A stretch of 64,000 bases of DNA from Conus ventricosus (taxonomy: Eukaryota; Mollusca; Gastropoda; Neogastropoda; Conidae). Of the stretch, positions 46,300-57,519 are shown one piece after another; within the stretch, counting starts at the first letter, position 1; every line of letters starts with the position of its first letter. Location: contig CM031600.1 of NCBI GenBank assembly GCA_018398815.1, positions 53,044,757-53,108,756 on the forward strand. The letters are read 5' to 3'. A program made the translations under genes and the position numbers. The notes under the pieces are model-generated. The model was not told where the DNA came from and did no database searches. It was given only the letters and a program-made list of their open reading frames with translations.

Positions 46300-46860
46300 A
46301 AGGTTATATCAAGAAGCATAGGGTGTGACCTTGTCATGGGGTCTCAGCCCAAATGGGATTTCAAGAGCATCATCCAAGTGTGTAGAGAGTGACTTTGTTG
46401 TGCAGTGTTTTATACCCTAATGGATTTCTATGGCATCATCCAGGGCTTGACAGTGAGACCAGGTCATAATGTCTCAGACTAAATTGGATTTCCAAAGCAT
46501 ATAAGTGTAACTCTATTGTACTGTCTTAGATCAGAAGGATTTTCATAGTAACGGAGTGTAGCCTTGTCATGTTGCCTCAGATCAAAATGGATTTTCATAG
46601 CATCACTCAGTCACATTGTCTCAGACCACAATGAAATCATATGACATCAACCAGGCTTCAGTGTGTGATTCTGGCACACTGTCTCAGACCAAAATGCAAA
46701 ATAACTGTGTAGCATGAGTGTGACTTTCTGTATTGTCTCAGACCAAACTGAATTCCCATATAAACCAGGGGATGAGGGTGAAACTCCATTGTACTGTCTC
46801 ACACCAAAATGGGTTTCATTACAATCATTCAAGAACTGATGATGTTTGAAATCTGTAAGG
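46300..46860 (+). repeat. Highly degenerate tandem repeat, about 60-bp unit, eight or so copies
   Basis: The words tctcagaccaaaatgga, ttcatagcatcat and gtgtgacttTGTcat recur every 55-70 bases with many changes. A single related unit stands at 24035-24110. The array is old compared with the other minisatellites. Confidence 0.8.
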
Positions 46861-47925
46861 TAGGTAATCTTTACTTTTGCGTTCAGCAAAGTATTCCTTC
46901 CATTTCATGGGACAGATATATGTTGCTGGTAGGCCCCATCAGTTTGCTTAAAAGTTCAATCTGAGAGAGAAATTGCCAAACCCATGGGTGTAAAACAGTG
47001 CGTCTGTAATGCAGACAGTCACTATCCTGACTGTTATTGTGGAGTGCACTTCAAATATTTGATTCACTAAATCTCTTTGCTTGGATTATAAACAAGAAAA
47101 GGTAATTCTATTTGCAAAGGAAAGACATAAATCATCTCTCTTTTTTCTAAAAGCGATCTATTTTGTCCCCTCAATCATCTCAACAGTTTTATCTGATAGA
47201 GAAAATGCCAAAACATGGCTGTGACACAGTGGTCCTGTAATGCAGACACTGTGTTACACTGTGTTCAACTTCACTTAGTATCATTATCTTAATAAATTGA
47301 TTCTGATCTATGTCTTGGATTCCATGTGACATTTGTTTACAAAATGATGCATCCACAAACTGCGTAATGATCTTGAACCAGAGACTTAGAAATGGTAACT
47401 CTATTTGCAGGCGTCGTCTTCCCTTGATTTTCTTCTGTAAGAGGTCTGTACGATTGCAAGCTGACCAGAAAATTATTTTCATTTCATCCAGTGGCCTTTT
47501 TGTCATCAACTTTTTGCTACGTAAAGTTCTCAACTATATGACTTTCATTCTGTTATCCCAAAAGCTGATAATTGCTAATAACATCATGATTTGTGGCTTA
47601 AGTCTGTTGATGTGATTGTGACTACAACTCTTCGCTTTTCCTTTTCTGAAATTAGACTTATAAAATTGGTGATTTAGTGAGATCAACTGATCTGTGACAA
47701 TCCTTAATGTAATGAATTTCAAGTCTTACTAATAAACATGTACTGCAGAGAGAAAAAAATCCATCACCAACAAAATGTGTGCTGAAAATGCATAACGTCC
47801 GATCTTGCTAGATTTTGAGAATTAAAAACGTAGTGAAAAACAAAAACTATACTTTGACAAGGAAAACATCTTTTAGACATATTCCACAGATACTCTCTTT
47901 AAATACAAGGAACTACTTTACCTTT
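46861..47925. other. No gene seen
   Basis: AT-rich intron sequence. Two partly similar stretches (gagagaaattgccaaacc...tgtaatgcagacagt near 46965-47015 and gagaaaatgccaaaacatgg...tgtaatgcagacact near 47200-47255) suggest an old duplication of about 240 bases. Confidence 0.5.
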
Positions 47926-48670
47926 TCTAAGGTATCTTTACTCTCTTTCATGAGAAATATATACCGACTTCTACTCTCTTTCATGACAAATACTTGACCT
48001 TCTCTAATGCATCTTTACTCTCTGTAATGATGAATACTTGACATTCTCTAAAATACTGTCTCAAAGGTATCTTTACTCTCTTTCATGACTAGCACAAACA
48101 CTTGACCCTCTCTAAGGTATCTTCACTCTTTCATGACAAGCAAACACTTGAATTTCTCTACAGTATCTTTATTTTCTTTCATGACAAGCAAATAATTGAC
48201 CATCTCTTAGGTATATTTACTCTCTTTCATGACAAGCAAATACTTGACCTTCTCTAAGATATCTTTACTTTCTTTCTTGACAAGCATACACTTCGACCTT
48301 GTCTAAAGAATCTTTACTCTCTTTCATGACAATCAAATACTTCACCTACTCTAAGATATCTTTACTCTCTTTTATGACAAGGAAATACTTGGACTTTTCT
48401 AAGGTACCTTTACTCTCTTTCACAACAAATACTTGACATTCTCTATGGTATCTTTGCTCTCTTTTACAACAAACACTTGACCTTCTCTATGGTATCTTTA
48501 CTCTCTTTAATGATGAATACTTAACTTTCTCTGAGGTATTTTTACTCTCTTTAATAATGAATACTTGACCTCTGTGGTATCTTTACTCTCTTTAATGTTG
48601 AATACTTGACCCTCTCTATGGTGTCTTTACTTCTTTAATGATGAATACTTGACCTTCCCTGAGGTATCTT
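47926..48670 (+). repeat. About 55-bp minisatellite, 13 or so copies
   Basis: Built from atctttactctctttcatga, caagcaaatacttgacc and ttctctaaggt, with moderate divergence between copies. The distal copies replace catgacaagc by aatgatgaat. Confidence 0.92.
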
Positions 48671-48726
48671 CTCTAAAAATGCTGACATTACTCTCATTCA
48701 AGATGGACTCTCATATCTATGGAATT

Positions 48727-48728
<2 letters not shown>

Positions 48729-48768
<40 letters not shown>
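48729..48768. repeat. (CA)n microsatellite
   Basis: An uninterrupted CA tract. The unique sequence after it is shared with the hairpin at 49128-49256. Confidence 0.95.
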
Positions 48769-48769
<1 letters not shown>

Positions 48770-49127
48770 TATCTCATTGGACACAGACCTGAATTACCAA
48801 ACATAGCTATTAACTTGCCCAGATGTTAGAATGAAGTTATTGTTGAACCTTTCTTTTCTCATCTTTATTCACTCAATGAGACACTGGGGAAAAGAAATCC
48901 CAAGATCTGTGTGGATTTTCATAAGATGCAAAACAAGATGGGGCAGACACTTTACCCCCTCTCCCTCCCATCACATACATGCCTTTCCCAGCCCCTGCCC
49001 CAGAGACCCCTAAAAATAAACGACAATAAAAAAAAAAGTTACTATAAAAATAAAATCAATTTACGTTCAATGAAAGGATATGTTACAGAAATATACATGT
49101 GTGTTGATACACACACACCCACACCGC

Positions 49128-49256
49128 TCATCTAGTTGGACTGAGACCTGAATTGTAAACAACCGCACACACACCAAACACCCATGTTAAGTTAATATTG
49201 GCAAGTTAATAGCTATGTTTGGTAATTCAGGTCTCTGTCCAACCTGATGAGCGGTG
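49128..49256. repeat. Inverted repeat related to 48769-48820
   Basis: The words caccgctcatct and gagacctgaatt at 49124-49160 are inverted at 49223-49254 (aattcaggtctctg, gatgagcggtg). The inner part of the right arm also matches 48792-48815 in reverse (accaaacatagctattaact). So three copies of one element, one flipped, lie within 500 bases. A (TG)n tract follows at 49255-49302. Confidence 0.75.
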
Positions 49257-49319
49257 TGTGTGTGTGTGTGTGTTGTGTGTGTGTGTGTGTGTGTGTGTGT
49301 GGTTGTTTACAAACGAAGA

Positions 49320-49352
49320 ACTCCTGCTGAAGAAGGCCAAGTAGCCGAAATA
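49320..49352 (+). mobile_element. CTGAAGA-stem-GAAA motif, GGC/GCC variant
   Basis: CTGAAGA (49327-49333), A, GGC, CAAGTA loop, GCC, GAAA (49347-49350). The stem bases differ from the GACC/GGTC form at 17964 but stay paired. It is probably a 3'-end fragment of another Penelope-like family; the flank does not match the other copies. Confidence 0.45.
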
Positions 49353-49399
49353 TTTTGGATAACAGCGTACACTAGGCTGGATAGGGTCTGGTACATTAT

Positions 49400-51550
49400 C
49401 AGCGTTTCTTGACTGCTATTATTATTTCAAATTGAGGCAGCATTCCTTTATCTGTCATCAAAGCACTGTCCATTGTGTCCTTTCCTCAACAGTTTTGACA
49501 TGAATAATCTCTTTAGTCTGCTGGAGTCTTGTGGTTGTAATGTTTTATCCCTTTCAGCTTAAATCAGAAAAAAAACACACATAGGAACAGTATCAGCTGC
49601 AGGATTAAAAAAAAAAAATCTTCACTACCTAAAGTAGTTTTAAGAAATACATACCTTTCCCACAGAATTCTCATGAAATAATTACTTTCCAAATCAATGT
49701 CTTATCCCTACTTGGCACGACACAATGCTATGCATCAGGATTATCACCCACTGAAAGTTGAGAGAACAAGGGAGCTAACCCTGCCTCTAGACTAAAAAAT
49801 GACCTAGGTGAAGGCCCCTTGACAGCCCACATCATATCTGATACAAAACCAGTTCTCAATCGTTTTAACATACACTGGGAGGTGGGACAGTGTTCTAGTG
49901 TTTGTACTTATCTATTTCATTCATACTTTGCTGTCTAAACCTTTGCCCATGCTCTCTCTCTACAGGAGAAAGGTATTGAGATGACTAACTTAGATAGTGT
50001 CAATACTGTCTTCTATGGTTCATATGTTGCTGAAATTGTCATGGTTATTTTGCAGTCACAGGTCGCAAATTTTTTTTTTTAGAGATTAACAATTTTGCGC
50101 ACCATTAGTGTATTTCACTTATGTAAATATGCATACACAGATGTGGGTTTAAGAAGTACTAATGTGGATGATAAGTTAAGTGTGGGTGTGGGTGTGTGTG
50201 TGTTTTAAAAAAAAAAAAGTATCTAAATCATCTGGCGATGAAAAGACATTAAATAAACCATTGAACTGAACTGAACTGAACTGAACTGATGCCAAAATTT
50301 GAAGGAAAAAAACAAAAGGCGGTGGGAAGGCCCACTAACCTGCTGGACAGGGTTCATGGACCGACCAGACAGTCACAGTCCCCTGAGCCAGCAAACTCAA
50401 TAATGGCAAAACAGCCAAATACAAATTGTCTCCCTTAGATGACATGGAGGTGACCAGAGTAGTCTCCAATCACCCTCACAACATCAATAAATCAGCTACA
50501 TGAAAAAACCCAAAGAAATGTAGAAAACCAAAAGAGGAAGGTGCTTCAGACAACACAGCCTAGCAGACTAGGATGCTGACAAGCAACATGGTTATAGGAG
50601 ACACAAATCAACAAGCTGCGTTAACAACAGAACACAGGTGTAAAATAGGCACACACAAAAAAGAGCAAATATGTACACATCAAAAAACAGCATTGTGAAA
50701 CCATCTTTGCCACAATCCCTTGTGGACTGAGTACACTGTGAGCACAGGAGCATGGACTGAGAGGGGAAGGCACTGACCGGCTTCCTCAGACTTCAGGACA
50801 ACAGAGAAAGCAGCCACACTGGGAGTGTCAGAAGGAGTTTCTTAGCCAAACCTGTGGACCATCAAGACTTCTTTTTGATGTGACTACACATGAGTTCCAA
50901 CTCCTGAATGCTTCTCTAAAGAGAAATGGATTATGCTACATGGTTGAAAGGGCTGTAGCTGGTGCATGAAACATAAATCTGACAGTTATCTAAACCCAAA
51001 CACCATCTTCTGCAATGACATAAGCCTCAATGCGGCAACTGGCGCAATGGAACAAAAAAATAGCAGTAGAAGTCTGAAGAGGAGCAGCCAGCTCCAACAA
51101 CCATCTCGAAGTGATGTAGGCTTGGAAGCCTGTTGCGAAAATCCATGGAATCAATCAAACAACATTAAAAAACATAGATTCACAAATGGAAAATAACAAA
51201 CAATGCTCCATCCATGCCTAGTACAGGTGGGAACTGATTTTGTGTTCACCATGAGAGATGACATGTACTGTCAAGGACCCTTCATTCTTGTTCGTTGGTT
51301 CGTCTGAAGGCATGCTTAGCTCCTTTCCTTTCTCAAATTCTGGTGAGTGAGACTCCTGGTTCCTGGCACATGATCAAGCAAGGCACTGGACTGAACAGGT
51401 AAGTATGAGGAAAACACTGTGTTTATATGGCTATCAATTTTTTATGCGGGTTTTGAGAACAAACAGTGACATTCATCTCGCATAACTCCATTCTTGTCAT
51501 CACACAAAGGACACTGTCTTGATTACTCTGCCAAAGTTGTGGTTTCAGTA
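49400..51550. other. Lectin intron 1 sequence, no exon seen
   Basis: Contains a short (ACTGA)n tract at about 50266-50289 and a T-run at 50070-50080. An open frame at 50966-51196 has no recognisable domain or splice context. Confidence 0.4.
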
Positions 51551-51551
51551 T

Positions 51552-51552
<1 letters not shown>

Positions 51553-51611
<59 letters not shown>
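51553..51611. repeat. (CA)n microsatellite
   Basis: An uninterrupted CA tract about 80 bases before lectin exon 2. Confidence 0.95.
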
Positions 51612-51612
<1 letters not shown>

Positions 51613-51691
51613 ACATACTACATATATATATTACACTGTCTCCATCTCTGTGTCTCATTCTGTGCCTCTCTTCCTATGCTTATGTCAACAG

Positions 51692-51756
51692 GTCTAGCCA
51701 ATGACGCCGACATGATTCTGATGCAACTCAATGGCCTTTCCACCCAGACTGCTTCC
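51692..51756 (+). CDS. H-type lectin gene, exon 2 (helical linker)
   Basis: The acceptor is preceded by a pyrimidine-rich tract (tctcttcctatgcttatgtcaacag). The exon opens with GT, completing the Gly codon split with exon 1, then LANDADMILMQLNGLSTQTAS. It ends at a TCC/GTGGGT donor (GT at 51757-51758) in phase 0, which fits the phase-0 start of exon 3. If that donor is skipped, the frame continues VGGQLQQLRDPF to a TAA at 51820-51822. Beyond it QDSLTNTYKDQ is in frame before a weak CAG/GTCAAC donor, so a longer exon carrying one stop is a second possibility. The hydrophobic spacing suits a coiled coil. Confidence 0.5.
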
Positions 51757-52379
51757 GTGGGTGGGCAGCTTCAACAACTCAGAGATCCTTTCTTGCCTAC
51801 TGCCAAAATGCAGAATGCCTAACAGGACAGCCTGACCAACACATACAAAGATCAGGTCAACCAGCTGTGCTTTATGTTTCAAATGTACATTACCATGAGG
51901 AGCTCACACCTAATACAACTTATCATTTCAAACTGAAGTAAAAATGCTATTCTATCTTTCGCTGATGACAATTATCCTATTGGCTTTACATGCAATGAAC
52001 TGTGAGAGGTTCATGATGTCTAAGGCATAGCAGGATTGAAGGAAGAGCCCATCCCTCCCTGAACTGAACCACGTACCCATTTTCAACTGGGTGAACAGAG
52101 AGGATTTTAAAGTTTGAATCGTTAGCTCAACAGACAAACTGAGCATGTGACTATCTGACCGCAGGCCCTTCTTGTGGTGATGAGATTAGAGACAATGTTA
52201 TCTTGTTTTCCTTCTCTTGTGCTTTTTTCTGTCTTTTTGCCTGTTTTTTGTTTCACAACTATTATAAAGGTTAAAATCAAACAAAACGGAAAAAAACATT
52301 AAAAGATCATATAGCCTTGGTCCGATCATTGTCAGAAGACTGTGAGGAGACACAGACTGAGACTGAAGAAATAATGAGC

Positions 52380-52880
52380 AAAAGATTGAATCTTTTCCAC
52401 CCTGACATGCAGGAGGCAAACCATTTTACAGAAAAATGCATACCAAGATGGATGAAGTCCTGAGAAGGGCCCTGTCAGACTTCTTGAAATTTACCAGAAT
52501 GCCCAGAGAGCAGAGGGTGTGCTTGAGAGTTGCAAGATCCTTGTAAAGAATTTCCAGGTTCTGGTTCTTTTGGAGAAGGCTGGACAGGCAGTTTGAAGAC
52601 ATTGAAATGGTTCTTTGCCTCACTGCAGATATGACAGTGTCCATCCCCTTTGGGAAAACACAAATGTGGAGTGACAGACTGAAAGAAAGGGCTTCAAAAG
52701 TAAAGACCTTTGCCTGAAAGGCAAAGCAAAAATACTTTTATGAATGGGAATATGAAAACATATGTTCAAGAGGTCAAGGCTTACAGTCCACTCTCCAGGC
52801 AAAATGGAAACGCAGAAGGCATTCCAGGCCAGACAGAGATGAGAAGATTTGCCTGGAAGGACAAAAAAAAAGCCCACCCT
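52380..52880 (-). pseudogene. DIRS-like reverse transcriptase remnant
   Basis: Minus-strand pieces in order: GEWTVSLDLLNICFHIPIHK (position of the first catalytic Asp of the palm); after a frameshift FAFQAKVFTFEALSFSLS, where DIRS/Ngaro-type enzymes have an RFxFxGKxYxFxxLPFGLS pattern; then ATLKHTLCSLGILVNFKKS; and after another shift PSQDFIHLGMHF. The YxDD box is not recognisable and the frame is broken at least twice. Tyrosine-recombinase or methylase domains were not found. It is an old fragment inside intron 2 of the lectin gene. Confidence 0.55.
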
Positions 52881-54060
52881 TCAGCAAGGTATAAATAAAA
52901 TCTTATGTAAGTCTTCTCAGAAGTCATGCCCTTTCTAAGAATGGTTTAGAGGGAAGAGTTAACAACTCTAGAAAAGACATAAAGGAGGCAAATACGCTGA
53001 AAAGTGGAAGGCCAAGCGTTGACTGTTCTCTGTTTGGACAAAGAAGAAAACAGGCAACATGTAGGTCAGGACTGGAACATTCAATGGACATCACTAATTG
53101 AGCGTCTCTGATGACAGGCAAGTGTTCCAGGTATAGGGCCTGAACTGAGAGGATACTTGAATAAATGTAACAGGAATCAGTAATAGGTTGATTCAAAGCA
53201 ACCTGAAAGTGCCATATTTTTTTAGATGCCCGAAAGGAGTGACCAACTTCATCACACATAGTATCTTTAAAAAGAAATTTTTTTTCTTCACACACACATC
53301 CTAAAGAGGACGACAGGAAAGGTCAATACAGGAGGTGAGAACGGTGTCTTGTATGACAGACCATGCATTTGATATGGCACTTTTAACAAGAGAAACCCTG
53401 GAATTTGGAACTGAAGCTTCAAAATCATTTTTATCACAAACTCAATGTCCATCATCATCTATATCTCTATCTTTCGCCATCTGCCTGAACATACCTAAAT
53501 GGTCATGGTCAGGATGTCCAGGCCTCCCAGCAAGTGTTCACCGACACTTGCACTTTTGCAGCAGACCCTGTTGAATCTTCTCTCAGTGGGACATTGTCCA
53601 ACCCTGAGTCTTTTGCTAAGGGCATGATGTGATCCATATCCCTGACAAATACACATTCCCATGTTGCTCCTCTTCATGTTACGGCGCTTAGGGGGTTGAG
53701 AGCATGCAGTGGATGGAGGGGGGAGACACTGACCTGTTTCTACAGAAATCAGTACCATACAGAACTGGTATAGCTGGCAGAGGAGGGCAATTATCTGGCA
53801 AAACTGGCTGACTGTCCTGAATATTAAAATTGTGGACAGAACGCTGAGTTGTATCAGGCAAGTTCTCCCAAGAGTTGTAAGGCTTGAACAGGAAACATTC
53901 TGTACAGGAGACACAGGTCTTGTGGGTATCAGCATGAAGGGACCACTTGCGGTAAGAGGGGCAAATGCAGGAGGCTTAACTGGAGCAGATGGATTACAGA
54001 ACGATGAGAAAGATGCCATGGTGTATGATAGTGGAGCTGTATGCTGAAGAGAGTGGCAAG
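52881..54060 (-). other. Possible further decayed part of the DIRS-like element
   Basis: Minus-strand frames at 52924-53295 and 53495-54019 (the latter with RRNMKRSNMGMCICQGYG) are open and lie upstream of the reverse transcriptase remnant, where a gag would be. I see no diagnostic motif, so this is position-based only. Confidence 0.25.
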
Positions 54061-54240
54061 AAAGTGAAATTTATGAGCATAAACAGATGAAATTCCCTCT
54101 TGAGAGGTAAGGTAGAAAAAGACTTCTTCATCACAAGCTAATGCAAGCTTGTAAGGTCACGTATGAGGATTCATGAGCACTGAAAAATAACAAAAAAAAC
54201 CAACAACAATAAAAAAAACACCAAAGTCCCAATTCCAGGG

Positions 54241-54264
54241 TGGGGGGGGGGGGGGGGGGGGGGA
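54241..54264. repeat. Poly-G homopolymer
   Basis: A run of about 22 G with one substitution. A second G-rich run lies at 55066-55090. Confidence 0.9.
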
Positions 54265-54463
54265 GGCATGTTCCCTCGCCAAGGAAAAAGAGAAAACTGA
54301 GCTACGTTTGGTTCATGGCACAAGGAAGTGAATTCACTACAGGCGATCATTCTTACTTCCAAACTGGGTATGGAGGCAAGGTTAGCTCCAGCTTTTCCAA
54401 TTTTTTTGGGGATGGGGGTGGCGGGTGGGGGAAGAGAGGATCCTGATAACATGGCGATATTGC

Positions 54464-54836
54464 ACACCAAGTAGGATAAGGTATTTATTTGAACAGGTAT
54501 ATTCCACACCAAGTAGGATAAGGTATTTATTTGAACAGGTATATTCCACACCAAGTAGGATAAGGTATTTATTTGAAACAGGTATATTCCACACCAAGTA
54601 GGATAAGGTATTTATTTGAACAGGTATATTCCACACCAAGTGGGATAAGGTATTTATTTGAACAGGTATATTCCACACCAAGTAGGATAAGGTATTTATT
54701 TGAACAGGTATATTCCACACCAAGTAGGATAAGGTATTTATTTGAACAGGTATATTCCACACCAAGTAGGATAAGGTATTTATTTGAACAGGTATATTCC
54801 ACACCAAGTAGGATAAGGTATTTATTTGAACAGGTA
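54464..54836 (+). repeat. 42-bp minisatellite, nine copies
   Basis: The unit starts caccaagtaggataaggtat and ends acaggtatattcca. Copies are almost identical (one G-for-A change, one extra A). As 42 is divisible by three and stop-free in some frames on both strands, it gives 14-residue repeats on each strand that are very unlikely to be proteins. Confidence 0.97.
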
Positions 54837-55568
54837 GGTATGAGAGAAAATGGATTCTACCTTGGATGACAATGACTTAGGTAAGTTTGCATGAATGTGT
54901 TGAGTCATCACACTACAGAGTGACAAGAGAGCCATGTAGTCTGTACCACACGAAAAGACACAACACCTCAAACCACATCCACTATTTAATTCTGATACAA
55001 AAATTTGGTGCAATTTTGAAGAAGCAGAGTTTTTTTTTTCTTTGGAGGGAGGCGGGGAGGGGGGAGGGGGGGGGGGGGGGGGGGGGGGGGCCAGCAGGGG
55101 AGAGGGAAAGGGAAAAGCATTTTTTTCAAAGCCCTATTCCAATTGCTAAAACTCTCAAAAACTAATCTGTTAGCTAAGGGAAGCTAACTGCTCAAAATTA
55201 TTGGCTGTTTAAAAGTGATTAGGAGTTCCTGTAATCTGTGAGAATATAGCACTCTGTCCCCTTTTCCCCATAGTGGTTACAGTCCACAATAATTTCTACT
55301 GTTTTAGCCAGGCTGACCTCATGGGGCCTTTTCTGGGCCTATCCTAAAAAAGGCTGCATCCTCTGACATGTTAAAGGCTGACAAGACTACACCTTGCTGC
55401 CAGCACCTGCCATTCAGCTTAGTGTTTTGGTCACATGTTAACTATAAAACAACCAAACAAACAAACAACAAAACCATCAAAAGCAACAACTAACACCACC
55501 AACAAAATTCAACAACAAAAACAAAAAACGTTTGAAAAGTAAAGGCCTTGTGGGCAAACAGAGACTGC
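54837..55568. other. Intron sequence, no exon seen
   Basis: Includes the G-rich tract at 55045-55092 and AAC-rich simple sequence at about 55440-55530. Confidence 0.45.
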
Positions 55569-55809
55569 AGACTTGACAGCTACTATCCAATCTGGGCAGA
55601 ATGTACAATTTTCACTAGACTTGACAGCTACTACCCAATCTGGGCAGAATGTACAATTTTCACTAGACTTGACAGCTACTATTCAATCTGGGCAGAATGT
55701 ACAATTTTCACTAGACTTGACAGCTACTATCCAATCTGGGCAGAATGTACAATTTTCACTAGACTTGACAGCTACTATCCAATCTGGGCAGAATGTACAA
55801 TTTTCACTA
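55569..55809 (+). repeat. 48-bp minisatellite, five copies
   Basis: Five nearly identical units starting agacttgacagctactatcc. Only single substitutions occur (tatcc, taccc, tattc). It encodes 16-residue repeats in more than one frame; coding is doubtful. Confidence 0.97.
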
Positions 55810-55948
55810 TCTAACCACAAGATGACAGTCGGCAGGTCAAACATTATAACCTGAAGAAAGTGCACAGGGTTTCCAGAACAAAGATGGGAGAATGGCCCTC
55901 AAAAGGAATAAACAGTGGACAGTGGAGAAAGACAAACTTTTTAACAAG

Positions 55949-56027
55949 GTAGATTCAAAGAGAGTCACAGAAAAGAGGAGGTTACTAGGTAGATTCAAAG
56001 AGAGTCACAGAAAAGAGGAGGTTACTA
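55949..56027 (+). repeat. Two-copy tandem duplication of about 40 bp
   Basis: The words gtagattcaaagagagtcac and agaaaagaggaggttacta occur twice in a row, identical. Confidence 0.95.
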
Positions 56028-56162
56028 GCACAGACGTCCAGGGGGTGTAGGAACTATTTGTACTAAAAGAGTCCACAGCACCTCAACAGGGTCTTCCACA
56101 AAAGACAACAGACAATGTACCCAGATCTTCAAAGACATGTGTCAATCAGTCTATGTCTACAG

Positions 56163-56457
56163 ATCAGGTCCATCCGAAACACAGTTGGAGACGCCATCAC
56201 TGAAGCAGCTGAAGCCTCTGATCTGGCAACAAGCACGTCACTAGACACTGATGAACTGCTGGAAAAACTGAACAACGACCTGACGGACATCAACTTGTCT
56301 CAAAATGTGGACATTGACAATCTGCGCCGGGAGGCCAAACAGCTGGCAGAAGATGCCGGCCACCAGGTCCAGCAGGCCTTGGATACTCTCAGGGATGACC
56401 TGAAGTCCACTGGCGCTGCAGTGCAAGGACTCATGGGCCGTATCAACTCCAGGAAAT
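56163..56457 (+). CDS. H-type lectin gene, exon 3 (coiled-coil stalk)
   Basis: Acceptor TCTATGTCTACAG, then a phase-0 start. The 98 codons include IRSIRNTVGDAITEAAEAS, LDTDELLEKLNNDL, NVDIDNLRREAKQLAEDAG and VQQALDTLRDDLKSTGAAV. These regular hydrophobic heptads indicate a trimer- or oligomer-forming coiled coil. The exon ends at T/GTGAGT (GT at 56458-56459), phase 1, with Arg-Lys and the first base of a Cys codon. The exon at 57101 supplies GT, making Cys. The coiled coil would bundle the lectin heads, as in other invertebrate lectins with an N-terminal stalk. GC content and length make this the best-supported exon of the gene. Confidence 0.78.
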
Positions 56458-57100
56458 GTGAGTTCAACCACATAGTGTCATGTATGTATATATATATAGT
56501 AGACTGCATTGCACAGTGGTAAAATGTAGAGAACTGTAGAGTAGTGAAGTATGGCAGAATGAAATGGAGTGCAGAACACAGCATTCATTAAGAGCTTTTC
56601 ACATTAAAAAGAAACACAATTTAAAAAAAAAGAACAAGTGGCTATGCTTAGTGATTTGATCAACATCATGAAGATGTATACACAGATTCTGATTTATGCG
56701 TTTCTGCTATTCTAAATCAAGCATATTCAGGCTGATCACTTAGAATCACACATTTAAAACCATGTTCATGCCATTAAGACTAAGGCATTTGTTTGGATAG
56801 CTAAAATGAAAAAATGACTAACAGGACAACTTTCTAAACTAAAAATCGTGGTTACACCGAACAGGAATACGGCACATGGAATTATGGACTTCTGTGGACA
56901 GGTAAGCATAGAAAAATGAATAACAAGATAGCTTAACAATGCAATTCTTCTGTCTCAATAGTAAAATGTTATGCCAGCGAGAAAGGCATCGGCTGTTCTG
57001 TCCTGTCAGACAAACTGCAATTCCAAACAGTTTAAAAAAGGAAAGACAACCGAAAAACTCACACATCAACTAACACAGTATCATTTTCCAATTCATCCAG

Positions 57101-57368
57101 GTGAATACGGGTCAGGTGCTTTCCAAGAAGGCAACACCACCATTTCCTTCGACAAGATCTTCACACAGAAACCGAATGTCATGCTGTCCATGGCGGGATT
57201 TGACGCCCACATGGCCCAGCCTGCCAACTCGCCGAAAGATGGGCTGGCTTTGACCAGTATGTGACCAGTGTGACCACTACTTCCTTCACCATCAACATCT
57301 ACAGCCTCACAGGGGGCTCTGCCGTACTGCACAGGGTCTACTCCAACTGGATGGCATGTCAAAACTGA
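57101..57368 (+). CDS. H-type lectin gene, exon 4 (H-type lectin domain, one frameshift)
   Basis: Acceptor TTTTCCAATTCATCCAG, then EYGSGAFQEGNTTISF, DKIFTQKPNVMLSMAGFDA, then in the shifted frame FDQYVTSVTTTSFTINIYS and VLHRVYSNWMACQN to TGA (57366-57368). The pattern I.F...F...P.V..S..G.D, then R/Q.....V..T.F.......... and a closing W is that of the H-type lectin domain, which binds N-acetylgalactosamine-type sugars in snails and other invertebrates. One missing base near 57241-57243 (GGG for GGGG would repair it) breaks the frame; if real, the protein ends early at 57264. The first Cys, encoded across the splice, could form a disulphide. Confidence 0.75.
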
Positions 57369-57513
57369 GGAAAGGTGTTTGTCTCTTGGTACCAGCAAAG
57401 GAAATTACTCATGAATGAAAAGTTTACTAACCAATCAGATTCCACAAAAATGCTTTGCAACGTGTCTGAAACCAACAAAGAATTCCAGTTGCCAATTTTT
57501 GGCTTAGCATTTA

Positions 57514-57519
57514 AATAAA
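57514..57519 (+). terminator. Polyadenylation signal of the lectin gene
   Basis: AATAAA 146 bases after the stop codon, in an AT-rich tail. A second AATAAA lies near 58048. Confidence 0.6.

Noticed and set aside
56962..57030. Extra lectin exon reading KCYASEKGIGCSVLSDKL
   Set aside because: It has an acceptor, but no donor gives the phase needed for the exon at 57101, while exon 3 joins that exon directly with a Cys codon.
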